Made by a program: the position numbers and the translations under genes. The notes under the pieces are model-generated. The model saw nothing but the letters and a program-made list of their open reading frames with translations. It was not told the origin of the DNA and did no database searches. Of a stretch of DNA of 64,000 nucleotides, positions 33,372 through 44,400 are shown piece by piece. Source of the stretch: Selaginella tamariscina. Its lineage: Eukaryota > Streptophyta > Lycopodiopsida > Selaginellales > Selaginellaceae. How positions within the stretch are numbered: position 1 is the stretch's first letter; each line of letters opens with the position of its first letter. The DNA is taken from positions 300,372 through 364,371 of the forward strand of contig PUQB01000113.1 in NCBI GenBank assembly GCA_003024785.1, given 5' to 3'.

Positions 33372-34058
33372 CTACAACAAAGTGGCATTGTTGTTCTTAG
33401 GGGCCTTGAGGCAATAGCGGGTTCCCTCGAGCATGCCGCCCCTTGCAACTGCTTCTTCCCACATCTTCAACACCTCTTCCCTGGTGCCGTTGTCCTCGAA
33501 GACGATCTCGATAGGCCTCCAGAAGCCAGGTTTAAAGTCGTAATTAAACCTCTTAGCTTTGTACGGAGTGTCGTGTTTTACCTCCAGAAGGCGGTACAGA
33601 ACGTAATCCACGTCGTTGTACACGTTGTCCTCTTCCTCGTACTCAGGAGCCTCGTACAGATAAATGGCACGTGTTAGCTCTTCGGCGCGCTGCTCTTGCC
33701 GTTGCTGCCGAGTTAAGTCGGGAAGAAACTCAAATCCCTTTCCGATAGCAAGACTTGCAATCTCACTAGACAACAAATTATCCTTAACTGCTTTGGTTGG
33801 GCACTTGAAAACTATTTTGTCCCTAGAAAGGACGCGAACGGCTTGTATCCCGCTAGCACCCTGCTTCATATCCCTAAGGAGATTCTTTACCAGCGCAGTT
33901 ACAGTTCCCAGCCTCTCATCGCCTTCCAATTTCAATCCTTGGAGCACTATATTTAATTGGCGCTGCTTCCTCGATCTTTGCTCGTGCTCGTCTCCACCGA
34001 ACATTTTGCCGGCCTCCGCATCGCCGCCGTGAAGACTTTTCTCATGTGACCTCTCCAT
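33372..34058 (-). CDS. RLP1, unrecognised 228-residue protein, RRM/LINE-ORF1-like
   Basis: A single uninterrupted frame without introns, start ATG at 34058. The N-terminal ~35 residues are charged. Residues ~36-125 have an RRM-like alternation (QLNIVLQGLKLEGDERLG, AVRVLSRDKIVFKCPTKAV, KGFEFLPDLTRQQRQEQRAE). The strand-helix order and the DLT-x-x-Q-x-x-x-x-R pattern recall the RNA-binding part of LINE ORF1 proteins. A second alpha/beta segment follows (RPIEIVFEDNGTREEVLKMW, GGMLEGTRYCLK). I cannot name the family. A TATA box precedes it. Four more copies or fragments lie in this window, always near a PAE gene, so an inherited gene pair or a domesticated transposon ORF is plausible. Confidence 0.75.
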   Translation of the reverse strand: MERSHEKSLHGGDAEAGKMFGGDEHEQRSRKQRQLNIVLQGLKLEGDERLGTVTALVKNLLRDMKQGASGIQAVRVLSRDKIVFKCPTKAVKDNLLSSEIASLAIGKGFEFLPDLTRQQRQEQRAEELTRAIYLYEAPEYEEEDNVYNDVDYVLYRLLEVKHDTPYKAKRFNYDFKPGFWRPIEIVFEDNGTREEVLKMWEEAVARGGMLEGTRYCLKAPKNNNATLL

Positions 34059-34095
34059 GAATCCTAGCCTATCGAAACCTAGGTAGGATGCCCTC

Positions 34096-34104
34096 CTTAT
34101 ATAC
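34096..34104 (-). promoter_or_regulatory. TATA box of RLP1
   Basis: The minus strand reads GTATATAAG about 40 bp upstream of the ATG of RLP1, a normal position for a gene with a very short 5' leader. The same sequence precedes RLP2 (39848-39856). Confidence 0.65.
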
Positions 34105-34244
34105 TCGGGTCAAGTTGGGGCGATCCAACCGCTCATTTTACTCGTTGAATTAGCAACGCCTCGTCACGCACTAAACATGCACCCCTTCTATTAATTAGGA
34201 TAAAAGCCATATTCCATGCATATGTATCTTGCTCTACCCGTGTA

Positions 34245-35040
34245 AAATGCACTCAATGGCTTATTCATTGCATAACTCAAGCGTGAAGCTACGGGAATCC
34301 AAACGGAGTAGCCCTCGATTTTATTTTGCATACACATGCACACTGCCATATTATTCGAGTTATCAATTTTAACTTACGCATAAACAAGCTCCCTAGAAAC
34401 TCTATGTCTCAATCGTAATTCAGATTATGTTCATACACCAGCGTACCCCAAATTTAAATTGTCGTCCATCTATTTTAATCCTACACGAGTATTACTTTTG
34501 AAAACATGGAAAAAAAGCCCAGAGCCGGCCGCAAACCCCCACCCGCCGCTTCTTCTTGGGCTTTTACGGCGGCCCGAACCACAATTTATGCACAGAGAAC
34601 ATATTACATTGAAGCTTCAGCTGGAGAGAGACGTAACACGGGTTGTTATAATTACGTTTAAATACATTATACAAATTCATGTAGTAAATTTGACACATTA
34701 AAAACTTAAGTATTTGCTCATGATATGTGAACCCGACAGAGATTTAACACTAATTGAACTAAGCACACACACACGTGTGTTACATAAATGTGAGAGAAGT
34801 CTAACAGTAATTTAAATAAACGCACACACGTGTGTGCTGCATTAATGTGAGGAAACTTTAGGACCACAACGTAAATGTGAGAATGAATTTAAATAAGAAA
34901 AAAACACGGTGTGTTGCACAAAACTTAGGCCATTCAACCAAGTGGTCGATATCGTAATATCTTAAGCACTAATATATTCAGCTTTAATTTGTGCTATGAT
35001 ATTACTGGGTATAATGCATGCAAATATATTTACCACGTGC
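34245..35040 (+). repeat. X repeat, copy 2 (diverged)
   Basis: It is similar to 32025-32680, with more indels and extra ACGTGTGT-type motifs (34764-34890). The 4.7 kb duplication ends within it at 34334, and from there on the sequence is unique to this interval. Confidence 0.65.
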
Positions 35041-35315
35041 TTGACTGCACAGACCGGATGAAACACACGTGCCACGTATGATTTTAGGTTTTGAAATCAT
35101 CTTATTGGCGTTAGGTTTATGGTTTCGACTTTGATCTGGTTTACAGATTAGATTCTATTACGTGGTTCGATCTGCAATATCCACCGGTTTGACATGAAGG
35201 TATTTAAGTCCATTTTCTATATGACAGTATTAATTCAGGTATATCATATTTTGATACGTGTTTAGATAAGTATTTTCATGTGTATAAATATACACACGAA
35301 TTTGTATGAAAATAC
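35041..35315 (+). promoter_or_regulatory. Promoter region of PAE2
   Basis: These bases align with the upstream region of the inverted pseudogene PAE3 (55563-55305) through small indels; a shared block is CAATATCCACCGGTTTGACA. A TATA box, TGTATAAATATACAC, lies at 35281-35295. ACGTG cores that plant bZIP or bHLH factors often bind (CCACGTGC, ACACACGTGCCACGTA) lie at about 35033-35080. Conservation in an otherwise decayed paralogue suggests a real core promoter. Confidence 0.6.
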
Positions 35316-36123
35316 CAGGTCCACACTACGATTTTCTTTCTTCGTTTGCTTGCTACTTCACTCGCAATACAAACCGTGGAAATAACTTACCTGGAGACGG
35401 CAAAACCTCTGGGAGCAGGTGTGTATGTGTGTTTGTGTACAGAATTTGCTAATCTTTGTTATAACAGTATGTCTGGATGGGAGTGTCCCTGCTTATCACT
35501 TATCGCCAGGCTTAACTACAAACTGGCACATTTCCTTAGAGGTTCACACACACATACACACATGCACGCACGCACACACTTTGCTTACAGGGTGGAGGAT
35601 GGTGCGAATCGGAACTACCATGTGAATATAGAGCCAAAACAAATCTAGGAAGCTCTATGCATATGCAAACTCCAGCTTCCTTCAGTGGTATTCTCAGCAA
35701 CAGTTCTCAAGTTAATCCAGGTGCATAACTAGAGCAATCTAATTACAACTGTTTTAAACTGTACATATAAACATTTTACAGATTTTCACAACTGGACTCA
35801 CGTGTTTGTGAGGTACTGCGATGGTGCATCTTTCAGTGCAGATGTTGATGAACCTCAGAACTTCTCCTCGGGCCAGGTTTATCTTGTTTCATATATATAA
35901 ATATATCATGATGGTATATAATAATGATGATAAACAAATATATCATCAGCTTAGTTTAAAATTAAAATATAGAAAATGTTATTAGATGCTTTCTAATGTA
36001 CGAAATGCTATTTATTATTCTTATATTGTAAGTTATCTATGTAATTACAAATCTATATATTCCGTTGCCGGTATTTATCTAGAGATTCATACATGTTTAC
36101 TTCAAAACATCACACACACACAC

Positions 36124-36163
<40 letters not shown>

Positions 36164-37462
36164 TCTACATATATTATTAAGTTTTAAGTTTAAACATTAG
36201 CTATACTATTATCCAGGTTTTATACTTGAGGGGAAAGAGAATTTTCAAAGCTGTCATTGATGATCTTAAGTTAAAAGGATTGAACCAAGCCAACCAAGTA
36301 ATCTTTTATATACTCCTTTATATATGATATAATATACCAGGATATATATATTCCTATGTGTGGGTGTTACCTGAGTGTGTCTTTGTACACAGGTTCTCCT
36401 CTCGGGTTGTTCTGCTGGAGGGCTTGCTGCAATCCAGCAGTGTAATAACCTACAACGCTATCTTCCTGGAGTCAAGATCAAGTGTTTAAGTGATGGTGGA
36501 TTCTTTCTGAACGTGTAAGCTTACATTAATAAGGGAAACATAATATTATTTATTATGTAGTTAACTAATATCAATATCGCATCAATATACAATATTAAAT
36601 TAATATTGATTGGCTTAAACAGGTCAGATATTAGTGGCAATTTAACAATGTCAAACTACTACAGTGATGTTGCTAGCTTTCACAACCTGCAAAACACTCT
36701 AGATTCTTCATGTACTTCTTCAAGAAATGCAGCACAGGTTAACATATCTTGCCTAACAAATAATATGCGTTAAAACATCTTAAGGTTGTTGCAGTGCTTC
36801 TTTCCTCAAAACATGCAAGCTTATGTTAAGCCTCCTTTGTTCATATTAAATTCAGCTTACGATTATTGGCAAGTAAGTTTACTTGTATACACACACATAT
36901 TTGTATAGTAATATACTATATACTGATGTTTGTTATATATTACATAAAATAATGTTTTGAATACACAGTTGGAAAACGTAAAGAAACTGTCTAGAGAACA
37001 ATATAGCTCTTGTATGAAGTATACTTCAACAAAATGTCCGGGGCTAAATATTATACAGGGATTTCGCAAAAGTATGGTTCATGCTTTATCAATATCAAAA
37101 TATAGAAGCTCTTCAGGCATGTTCATAGACTCGTGCTTCCTACACTGCCATGGTATCACTGATTTTAGCTGGAACAATCCCAAAGTCAATGGCAAGGTAC
37201 GCATGTTATATATATGCAAGTATTTACATGTGTGTTTTATTATATAAGTATGCATACATATATGTGTAACATGTATAAAGACATAGAGACTTGTATGGCA
37301 CAATATTACATGTACATATATACATGATACATATACAAATTATCTATTTTCTAGTCCGCAGCACAGACAATTGGTGATTGGTACTACAGTCGATCCTCAA
37401 AACCAGAACACAGTATAGATTGTGCATATCCGTGCAATCCTACGTGTACTCTTCCAATTTGA
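35316..37462 (+). CDS. Pectin acetylesterase PAE2, complete exons, start codon deleted
   Basis: Exons: 35316-35418, 35468-35541, 35591-35720, 35782-35876, 36217-36297, 36393-36514, 36623-36737, 36795-36872, 36969-37196, 37355-37462; 377 sense codons in frame. Counting from 35316, the triad is Ser168 (SGCSAGG), Asp263 (SAYDYWQ) and His325 (FLHCHG). The first ~20 codons keep a signal-peptide-like core ([13 protein letters not shown]). The homologous genes PAE3 and PAE4 begin ATGCAG here. In PAE2 about 16 bp including that ATG are missing, and a stop (TGA, 35307-35309) lies just upstream in frame. The product would be a secreted CE13 pectin deacetylase, but normal initiation is not possible. It could be a very recent pseudogene. 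Confidence 0.8.
36129..36161. repeat. (GA)n microsatellite in PAE2 intron 4
   Basis: Counterpart of the run in PAE1, with slightly different flanking CA and GA lengths. Confidence 0.9.
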
Positions 37463-39060
37463 TTAAGATTGAAAACCACTTAATATGTTTGTACTTCATC
37501 GTTCTTGTTATATTTTGAAATATATCTGTTTATGTACTTGTTCAGCGGTGTGTGTACGGGCTTGATTCCTCTAATGAATATTTATACACATAACCCATAC
37601 AACATACTAAGTTATATACACACACACACGCGCGATTATTTCTACAGGTGAATGTATGTACTATTTAACATATGTGAACCAACACGTGGGAGAGAGCTAG
37701 ATTTCTCACGACACACCTCTGCTTGGTTGCTGTAACCACTTCAAACAGGACGGCAATATGACTCGACCCTATTCATTTGTTATCCTGATAGGGGTCCACA
37801 AGGACAAGAATCACTTATTCAGTACATACTTCAAGCATGAAGCTACAGTAATCCAAACGAAACAGACCTGGATTACACATTTCCGAGTTATCACTCTCCA
37901 GATAAACAAGCTCACTGAAAATTCTATGTCTCAATTCAAAATTCAAATTATGTTTATATATCATTTTAATCCTCCTATACGAATATTATTTTTGAATAAA
38001 ATGTATGCACACAAAACATATTATTTCAAAGGTTCAGCTGGACAAATATAACTAACATATGCTTAATTTCATTTCAATAATTATATTTAAATACATTATA
38101 TACATGCACGTAGTAAAGGTAGTAAATTTGACACATTAAAAATCTCTGTGGAGTGTTTGTTCCTAACATGTGAACGTGAGAAAGATTTAACACTAATTTA
38201 AATAAGTACACACGTGTGTTGCATAAATGTGAGAGAGTTTTAACAGCAATCTAAATAAGCACACGCACATGTGTTGTGTTGCATAAGTATATTACCAATG
38301 GTTGATATCGTAATATTTTAAACACTAATATATTCAGCTTTAGTTTGTGCTATGATATTACTAGGTGAAATGCATGCAGCTCTAAATAAATAATTTCAAA
38401 TATATTGCTTTAAATTTCTTACTTTTAATCCACCATGGAGGTGGAACTTTTAATTTTCATACATATTAACTTTCTCTTCCTCCCACGTCAAATACTTTTG
38501 TACATATTTATATATTTTTAATTCGTGCATATTAATTAATATTTGATAAATTTATTGGGGATTTCGTGCTTGTGCTATTAAATATTTGTATAAATGTTTT
38601 CGAGCTAAGTTCAATATTTTATAATATAGAAATCACGTTTACTTATGTATGTGATGTACAACATAGTAATGTCATACTGAGGGATTCCATGTAGGCTGTA
38701 ACGGCGCGGTTTTCATGTACAATGGTGCATGTAGATGGCTATACATTCGGACAAATGAGATGAGATCTACCCATGCGTATAAGTTCCGACCCATATATTC
38801 TCACTCTTGGCTGATTTGCTAGCAGTCGGGGGGCTGTGGTAGTGTGGGTGTCGGATTGGCCTTGGGAAAGGTGGTGGAGCTTCCGCAAGCGTGCGTTACG
38901 TTACATGCCACCATAGCCATCGACCCGGAAACTTAACTACGTTACATGTAAGACCTTCCACGCATGATTGTGTGTGCAACCGCGTAGGGTAGCAGAGACA
39001 ATTGCATTAAGCGCATTTAGATTTGAACTCTGAAATGCTATATTTCTTGAACTTTGCTAC
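37463..39060. other. Intergenic region between PAE2 and RLP2
   Basis: Near-identical to 31712-33371, including the X repeat (37778-38433). No gene is seen. Confidence 0.7.
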
Positions 39061-39810
39061 TTAAGTCAATTGATATAACAGCTGAAGGAACACGTACAAT
39101 ATTAGAAAAAGCAAATAATAATTGCTACAACAAAGTGGCATTGTTGTTCTTAGGGCCTTGAGGCAATAGCGGGTTCCCTCGAGCATGCCGCCCCTTGCAA
39201 CTGCTTCTTCCCACATCTTCAACACCTCTTCCCTGGTGCCGTTGTCCTCGAAGACGATCTCGATAGGCCTCCAGAAGCCAGGTTTAAAGTCGTAATTAAA
39301 CCTCTTAGCTTTGTACGGAGTGTCGTGTTTTACCTCCAGAAGGCGGTACAGAACGTAATCCACGTCGTTGTACACGTTGTCCTCTTCCTCGTACTCAGGA
39401 GCCTCGTACAGATAAATGGCACGTGTTAGCTCTTCGGCGCGCTGCTCTTGCCGTTGCTGCCGAGTTAAGTCGGGAAGAAACTCAAATCCCTTTCCGATAG
39501 CAAGACTTGCAATCTCACTAGACAACAAATTATCCTTAACTGCTTTGGTTGGGCACTTGAAAACTATTTTGTCCCTAGAAAGGACGCGAACGGCTTGTAT
39601 CCCGCTAGCACCCTGCTTCATATCCCTAAGGAGATTCTTTACCAGCGCAGTTACAGTTCCCAGCCTCTCATCGCCTTCCAATTTCAATCCTTGGAGCACT
39701 ATATTTAATTGGCGCTGCTTCCTCGATCTTTGCTCGTGCTCGTCTCCACCGAACATTTTGCCGGCCTCCGCATCGCCGCCGTGAAGACTTTTCTCATGTG
39801 ACCTCTCCAT
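39061..39810 (-). CDS. RLP2, RLP1 paralogue with altered C-terminus
   Basis: It is identical in sequence to RLP1 for most of its length, with the start ATG at 39810 and the same TATA box. One G is missing in a G run near 39151, so the frame changes after YCLKA. The last 10 residues (PKNNNATLL in the other copies) are replaced by about 30 unrelated, hydrophobic ones. The other copies agree with RLP1, so the change in RLP2 is a derived frameshift or a homopolymer sequencing error. Confidence 0.7.
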   Translation of the reverse strand: MERSHEKSLHGGDAEAGKMFGGDEHEQRSRKQRQLNIVLQGLKLEGDERLGTVTALVKNLLRDMKQGASGIQAVRVLSRDKIVFKCPTKAVKDNLLSSEIASLAIGKGFEFLPDLTRQQRQEQRAEELTRAIYLYEAPEYEEEDNVYNDVDYVLYRLLEVKHDTPYKAKRFNYDFKPGFWRPIEIVFEDNGTREEVLKMWEEAVARGGMLEGTRYCLKALRTTMPLCCSNYYLLFLILYVFLQLLYQLT

Positions 39811-40086
39811 GAATCCTAGCCTATCGAAACCTAGGTAGGATGCCCTCCTTATATACTCGGGTCAAGTTGGGGCGATCCAACCGCTCATTTTACTCGTTGA
39901 ATTAGCAACGCCTCGTCACGCACTAAACATGCACCCCTTCTATTAATTAGGATAAAAGCCATATTCCATGCATATGTATCTTGCTCTACCCGTGTAAAAT
40001 GCACTCAATGGCTTATTCATTGCATAACTCAAGCGTGAAGCTACGGGAATCCAAACGGAGTAGCCCTCGATTTTATTTTGCATACA

Positions 40087-40205
40087 GAAGGCGGTACAAA
40101 ATGTAATCCACGTCATTGTACATGTTGTCCTCTTCCTCGTACTCAGGAGCCTCGTACAGATAAATGGCACGTGTTAGCTCTTCAGCGCGCTACTCTTGCC
40201 GTTGC
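40087..40205 (-). pseudogene. Fragment of a further RLP copy
   Basis: These 119 bp match 39340-39458 in RLP2 with several substitutions, so they come from a diverged copy and not from RLP2 itself. They begin abruptly at the end of the tandem duplication and end in unrelated AT-rich DNA. Confidence 0.8.
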
Positions 40206-41499
40206 CATTCTCATATAGTTATTGTATGGATTATTGTTCCTTGTTATATATATTATATGTAATATTATATAAAATATTACATATATATATATACTCATAT
40301 AGTTATTGCAATAGTTATTCCAAGGATTAGAAAGATAAGAGACAAGTGAAAAATAAAGAGATTTAATGTTTATTATTTTTAATTTAATTAATGAATTTAA
40401 AAAGTTTTTATTAAGTATAATTAAATCAGTAAACAAACTTAAAATTAAATAAAATAAATTATATAAAAAACAAACACTATATAAATAAGGATAAAAAATA
40501 AAGGTAAAAACAAAATAATATTACAAGGTATATTAACTATATAACTACAATGTAAAAAATAAACCAATGTTTGACCCTTAGTATATTAACTATTTTTTAC
40601 AAAAACAAAGGCTTGTTTTCTACAAATGTTTTTTATCTTAAAAATGACAAAAATTAAGGGGTTTACATTTTCTGGTGTAAAGGTTTCATGGTTTAAACCA
40701 CAAAAAAAGGCAACATGAAAAGAATAGTGAAAAATATAATGGATGCCTAGAGAAAACATGATTTCTTAATTATAAACACCCAACATGTTTTATAAATGTT
40801 AAATCTATTCGATATGAGTGGATGTTAAGAAGCATTAATAAAGTCACAGTTAACAAAACTGTAAAAGAATAGATGTCTTTTGAAGCTTAAAGCAATTACA
40901 AAATATAGTATATTAAATTATTCATAATTATAATGAACTCTTTAATAATAATACTAAATTGTTTCCTTAACTATATATATTTATAAAAAGATATGGAAGA
41001 TTGCATATAGGATTTTGTACATATATATTATTAATAGTACAAATGATTAATTACTGCTATATTTAAATATTAGTATTTTAACAACAACATGAATATTTAT
41101 ATAATGTACCTCTCATGCTCTTTATAACATTTATATTAAGCCCATACAATCTTAAATATAATATATTATATAACTTAATACTTTTTACTTTTATAATGTT
41201 ATTAATTTTTTGTCCACCAATGTTATAATTTATTAAAGGGTCAATTACAAAAACAGAATATTTTGTCTTTAATTATATATTCTAAAGAATATTCTTTCTT
41301 TAGACATATATTATTTTAAAGAATATACCTTTAATATTAAAAATATACTAATTAAATCACTAAAATGCTAATTATTAAGAAATGAGACTATAGACATGCC
41401 CATTTTAGTTACAACATGCATTAAGTCTTGTGAAGTGGATCATATGATATGTTAAGTTTACACGTTATTAGAAAAAAAAATAAAAAATTCTTTAAAGTG
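40206..41499. other. AT-rich intergenic DNA
   Basis: Very AT-rich. I see no exon, RNA gene or transposon motif. Confidence 0.6.
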
Positions 41500-44400
41500 T
41501 ATAAAATTAAGGTAACACATGGTTGAGAACATGACAACGTCCTTTGTAATTAGTTGTAAGTGCGCACTCTGTATTCAAGTTAGTTAGCTTGACTAACTTG
41601 ATTATAAAGTTATCTCATCTGAGATCATGAGAGAGACTTAAGATAATAGCTTGAGGATTTCATTTTCTTATCGATATAGTTTTTGAAATAAGATGACATG
41701 ATTTATCAGAAAGAATAATGTTAGAAACATATGTTTACATTTTCAGTTTACTGAGTAATGAAGGCGTTCGGTACACACTTGTGCATTTTATTGTTAACTC
41801 TTTAATCTTGAAATCTGTAATGTTGTTTGCAATGTGAAGATAAGCTCTTGAACAAGGGTGATTCCTTGGTTAAGATGAGCATGATTTGGGATTCTCCACT
41901 TTATTTATCGACTAAGTAAGAAAACTTGTTAAGTTTGATAACTTATTTTGAGAATTATCAATGAATTAGTAACAATTAGATTTCCATTGGAGGTTTAAGT
42001 GCATATACCTCCTCAGAGAGTTGATATTAGGTGAGAATTGGTATTGATTTTCAATATCAAATTCATTTTAGAGTCGAATATGATTATTCAAAAGATGATT
42101 TCTTGACTCTACATCATGGTTGCAAATGTGGGCACTCAGAAAACTTATAAAGTAAGTATCTTCAGTTCTTTAGAATACAAAAAAAAAATAAAAATAGAAC
42201 TATTCTTGACTCAAGGTTTAATTGTATTCCTTGGGTTAGTTGTTGGTTTTATGTCAAGGTCTGATGGTGTTCTTTGAGTTTACTTTAACATTCGTGAAAG
42301 TACGATATCGAGTTTTGTGATTAACTTAAGAAGTTGGTGTCCCTTCTTGATAATCATAGTTTATGGTTCCTAGCGTATGGTCTAATATTCGATACGAAAA
42401 TATGAGGTTTCCTATTACCTCATTTGTTGAAATATTTATATTCTAGACTTTAAAAGTATTTATGATAATCTTTTCAAGATTGGTTATAAATGACTTGTGG
42501 TATGATATCTCCTCGCTCAATATCGGAACTTAGTTATGATCACATGAGGTGGCGATAATCATAAAATATAAAAACTCAAGCGGATCTGAGTCCTACATTT
42601 TGGTAAGGCAGTACCTTAGTGTTGTAACTTGAAACATGTTTTCAAGTTAGTTGAAAAATGAGGAGTTTCTCAATACATTGCTTGAGGAGCAATGTGGTAC
42701 TTCGATGGTTCCCAAACATGAATAAGATATTTAGTTCAGTACATCGAATTAAGATACATTATTCATTCTAAACACCTAGCAATTTATTGAATTATGAGAC
42801 ATGACTAAAACATGAAGTTAATATGACATTTTAGTATTATGATAACATTTATGTGGAAGTTGATATCTTACTAAATCAGTTAAATGAACCAGACACTAGT
42901 TCATGATTTCTCTTAGTCTCTGAATAAAGTTCCTCGGAATACTGTTGTGACATTATATTTCCATTTCAAAACTGAAGTTCGGTTCATGTAAATTAAGACT
43001 ATGTCTATATTATAGTTGTAGCATTTTGATAAATTGATATGATTGTAAGTTTATATCCGCTAGTATAACAACTAATTGGTAAGCTTAGGATTTGAACGTT
43101 AAAACGATCATTATCCATTCGAGAATATCAATATTGAAATTGTAACTGTTTATAGAATAAGGATTAGTTTAAAAATATGTTTATCAAAACACTAATTGCT
43201 TCAATTAGTGAAATGTTATACTTCAGTATAATGTTGAAAAACATTTACATAATCAATTTGAGAGCTGAACATTAATATAATGTTATGAAGGCGTGCAGTA
43301 TTCTGAGTTTAGGGAGACTTTTATCATGAAAATTAAGTTTTGAAATTTGGTATTTTTTAAACTTAGTAAGATGAGAGTTAGGAATTATGGAATGGCATCT
43401 AGTATATTGTGCTCTTTCGAGAATGAATACAATAAATGTGTCAGTTAAGACACGTACTATCTTAAAGATGGGTTGAATTTCTTAGTTTCCACATTGGTTT
43501 GTACGAATGGTATGTTAGCTTATTTGTTCCCTGAATTGGTTGGTGTTATTTAAAGAGTACAATTTGGTTGCGAAAGATGAATGGCAGTGCTATCACACTT
43601 TGTTGCGAATTTGACTGAATTGATTCCTATTGGGAATAAATTTATGTTAATAACATACCAAGTGGATAGCAGTTAGCAAGTTGGCATGACCTTGTTGTAT
43701 ACATGTGTACAGCCATGCACCTCTAGCCAGATTGACATGTTTACAAAGAATAAGGTTTTATGAATAGTACTTTTGTATTGGAAAAGAGCTTGATTCCGAT
43801 AAAGTCTCATACTTAGTCTAGCGTAGTATATACTAACGAGGGATAGGTATAGTAGCAGACCCTTATGTAAAGGGGTAATGAGAAACACCGAGGGATATAG
43901 AAATGTGAGGCTATAATATTGTAACATGTGGAAAAGTGAAAAATCAAAGAAATGCAAAGGCGTTTCGTCAAGCATTTGAGATTAACTCAAACTGCTTATT
44001 GCGTGTTAGATGACAGAGGTTGTTAATATTGTTTAATATTAAGGAATAAAGCAAGCCTTTATTTCTTGTTAACCAAAGGGCCAGCAAACAACACTAACTA
44101 GAGGCCTCCAATATAAATTCTAATTAAGGAAATTAAGAATTGTGTTGTGTGCATTGGGTGACAGACTTTGCAAATGTGCAAAAGGTCTACAAGTGACTTC
44201 ATGTCGCAAGTGGTGCCTCTAGCAGCTGAGTTAGTCACTCAGTGAACGACGGTTATGAAGTACTTGATTTTTTTTTTAATATTATCTAGTCTTGGAGTTG
44301 AACATCAACAAGGACGTTGACATTTTCAAAGGCGGGAGTGTGTCATAGTTTTTACTATGACTCCCCTTTACTTTGGACATTGACTATTGTTACCTACTAT

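Larger units (their letters stand above)
29628..34334 (+). repeat. Tandem duplication, copy 1 (PAE1-RLP1 unit)
   Basis: It is near-identical to 35376-40086, introns and intergenic DNA included. The offset drifts only from 5748 to 5752, and the differences I see are in microsatellites, short runs and one or two single bases. The left end coincides with the assembly gap. Confidence 0.95.
35376..40086 (+). repeat. Tandem duplication, copy 2 (PAE2-RLP2 unit)
   Basis: Second copy of 29628-34334. Its right end falls after CATACA at 40086, where copy 1 continues with CATGCAC and copy 2 joins a fragment of another RLP copy. Confidence 0.95.

Noticed and set aside
33664..34032. 122-codon plus-strand frame opposite RLP1 (and at 39416-39784)
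   Set aside because: It is the antisense shadow of RLP. The codon pattern, the start context with TATA box and the conservation of pseudogene pieces all support the minus strand.
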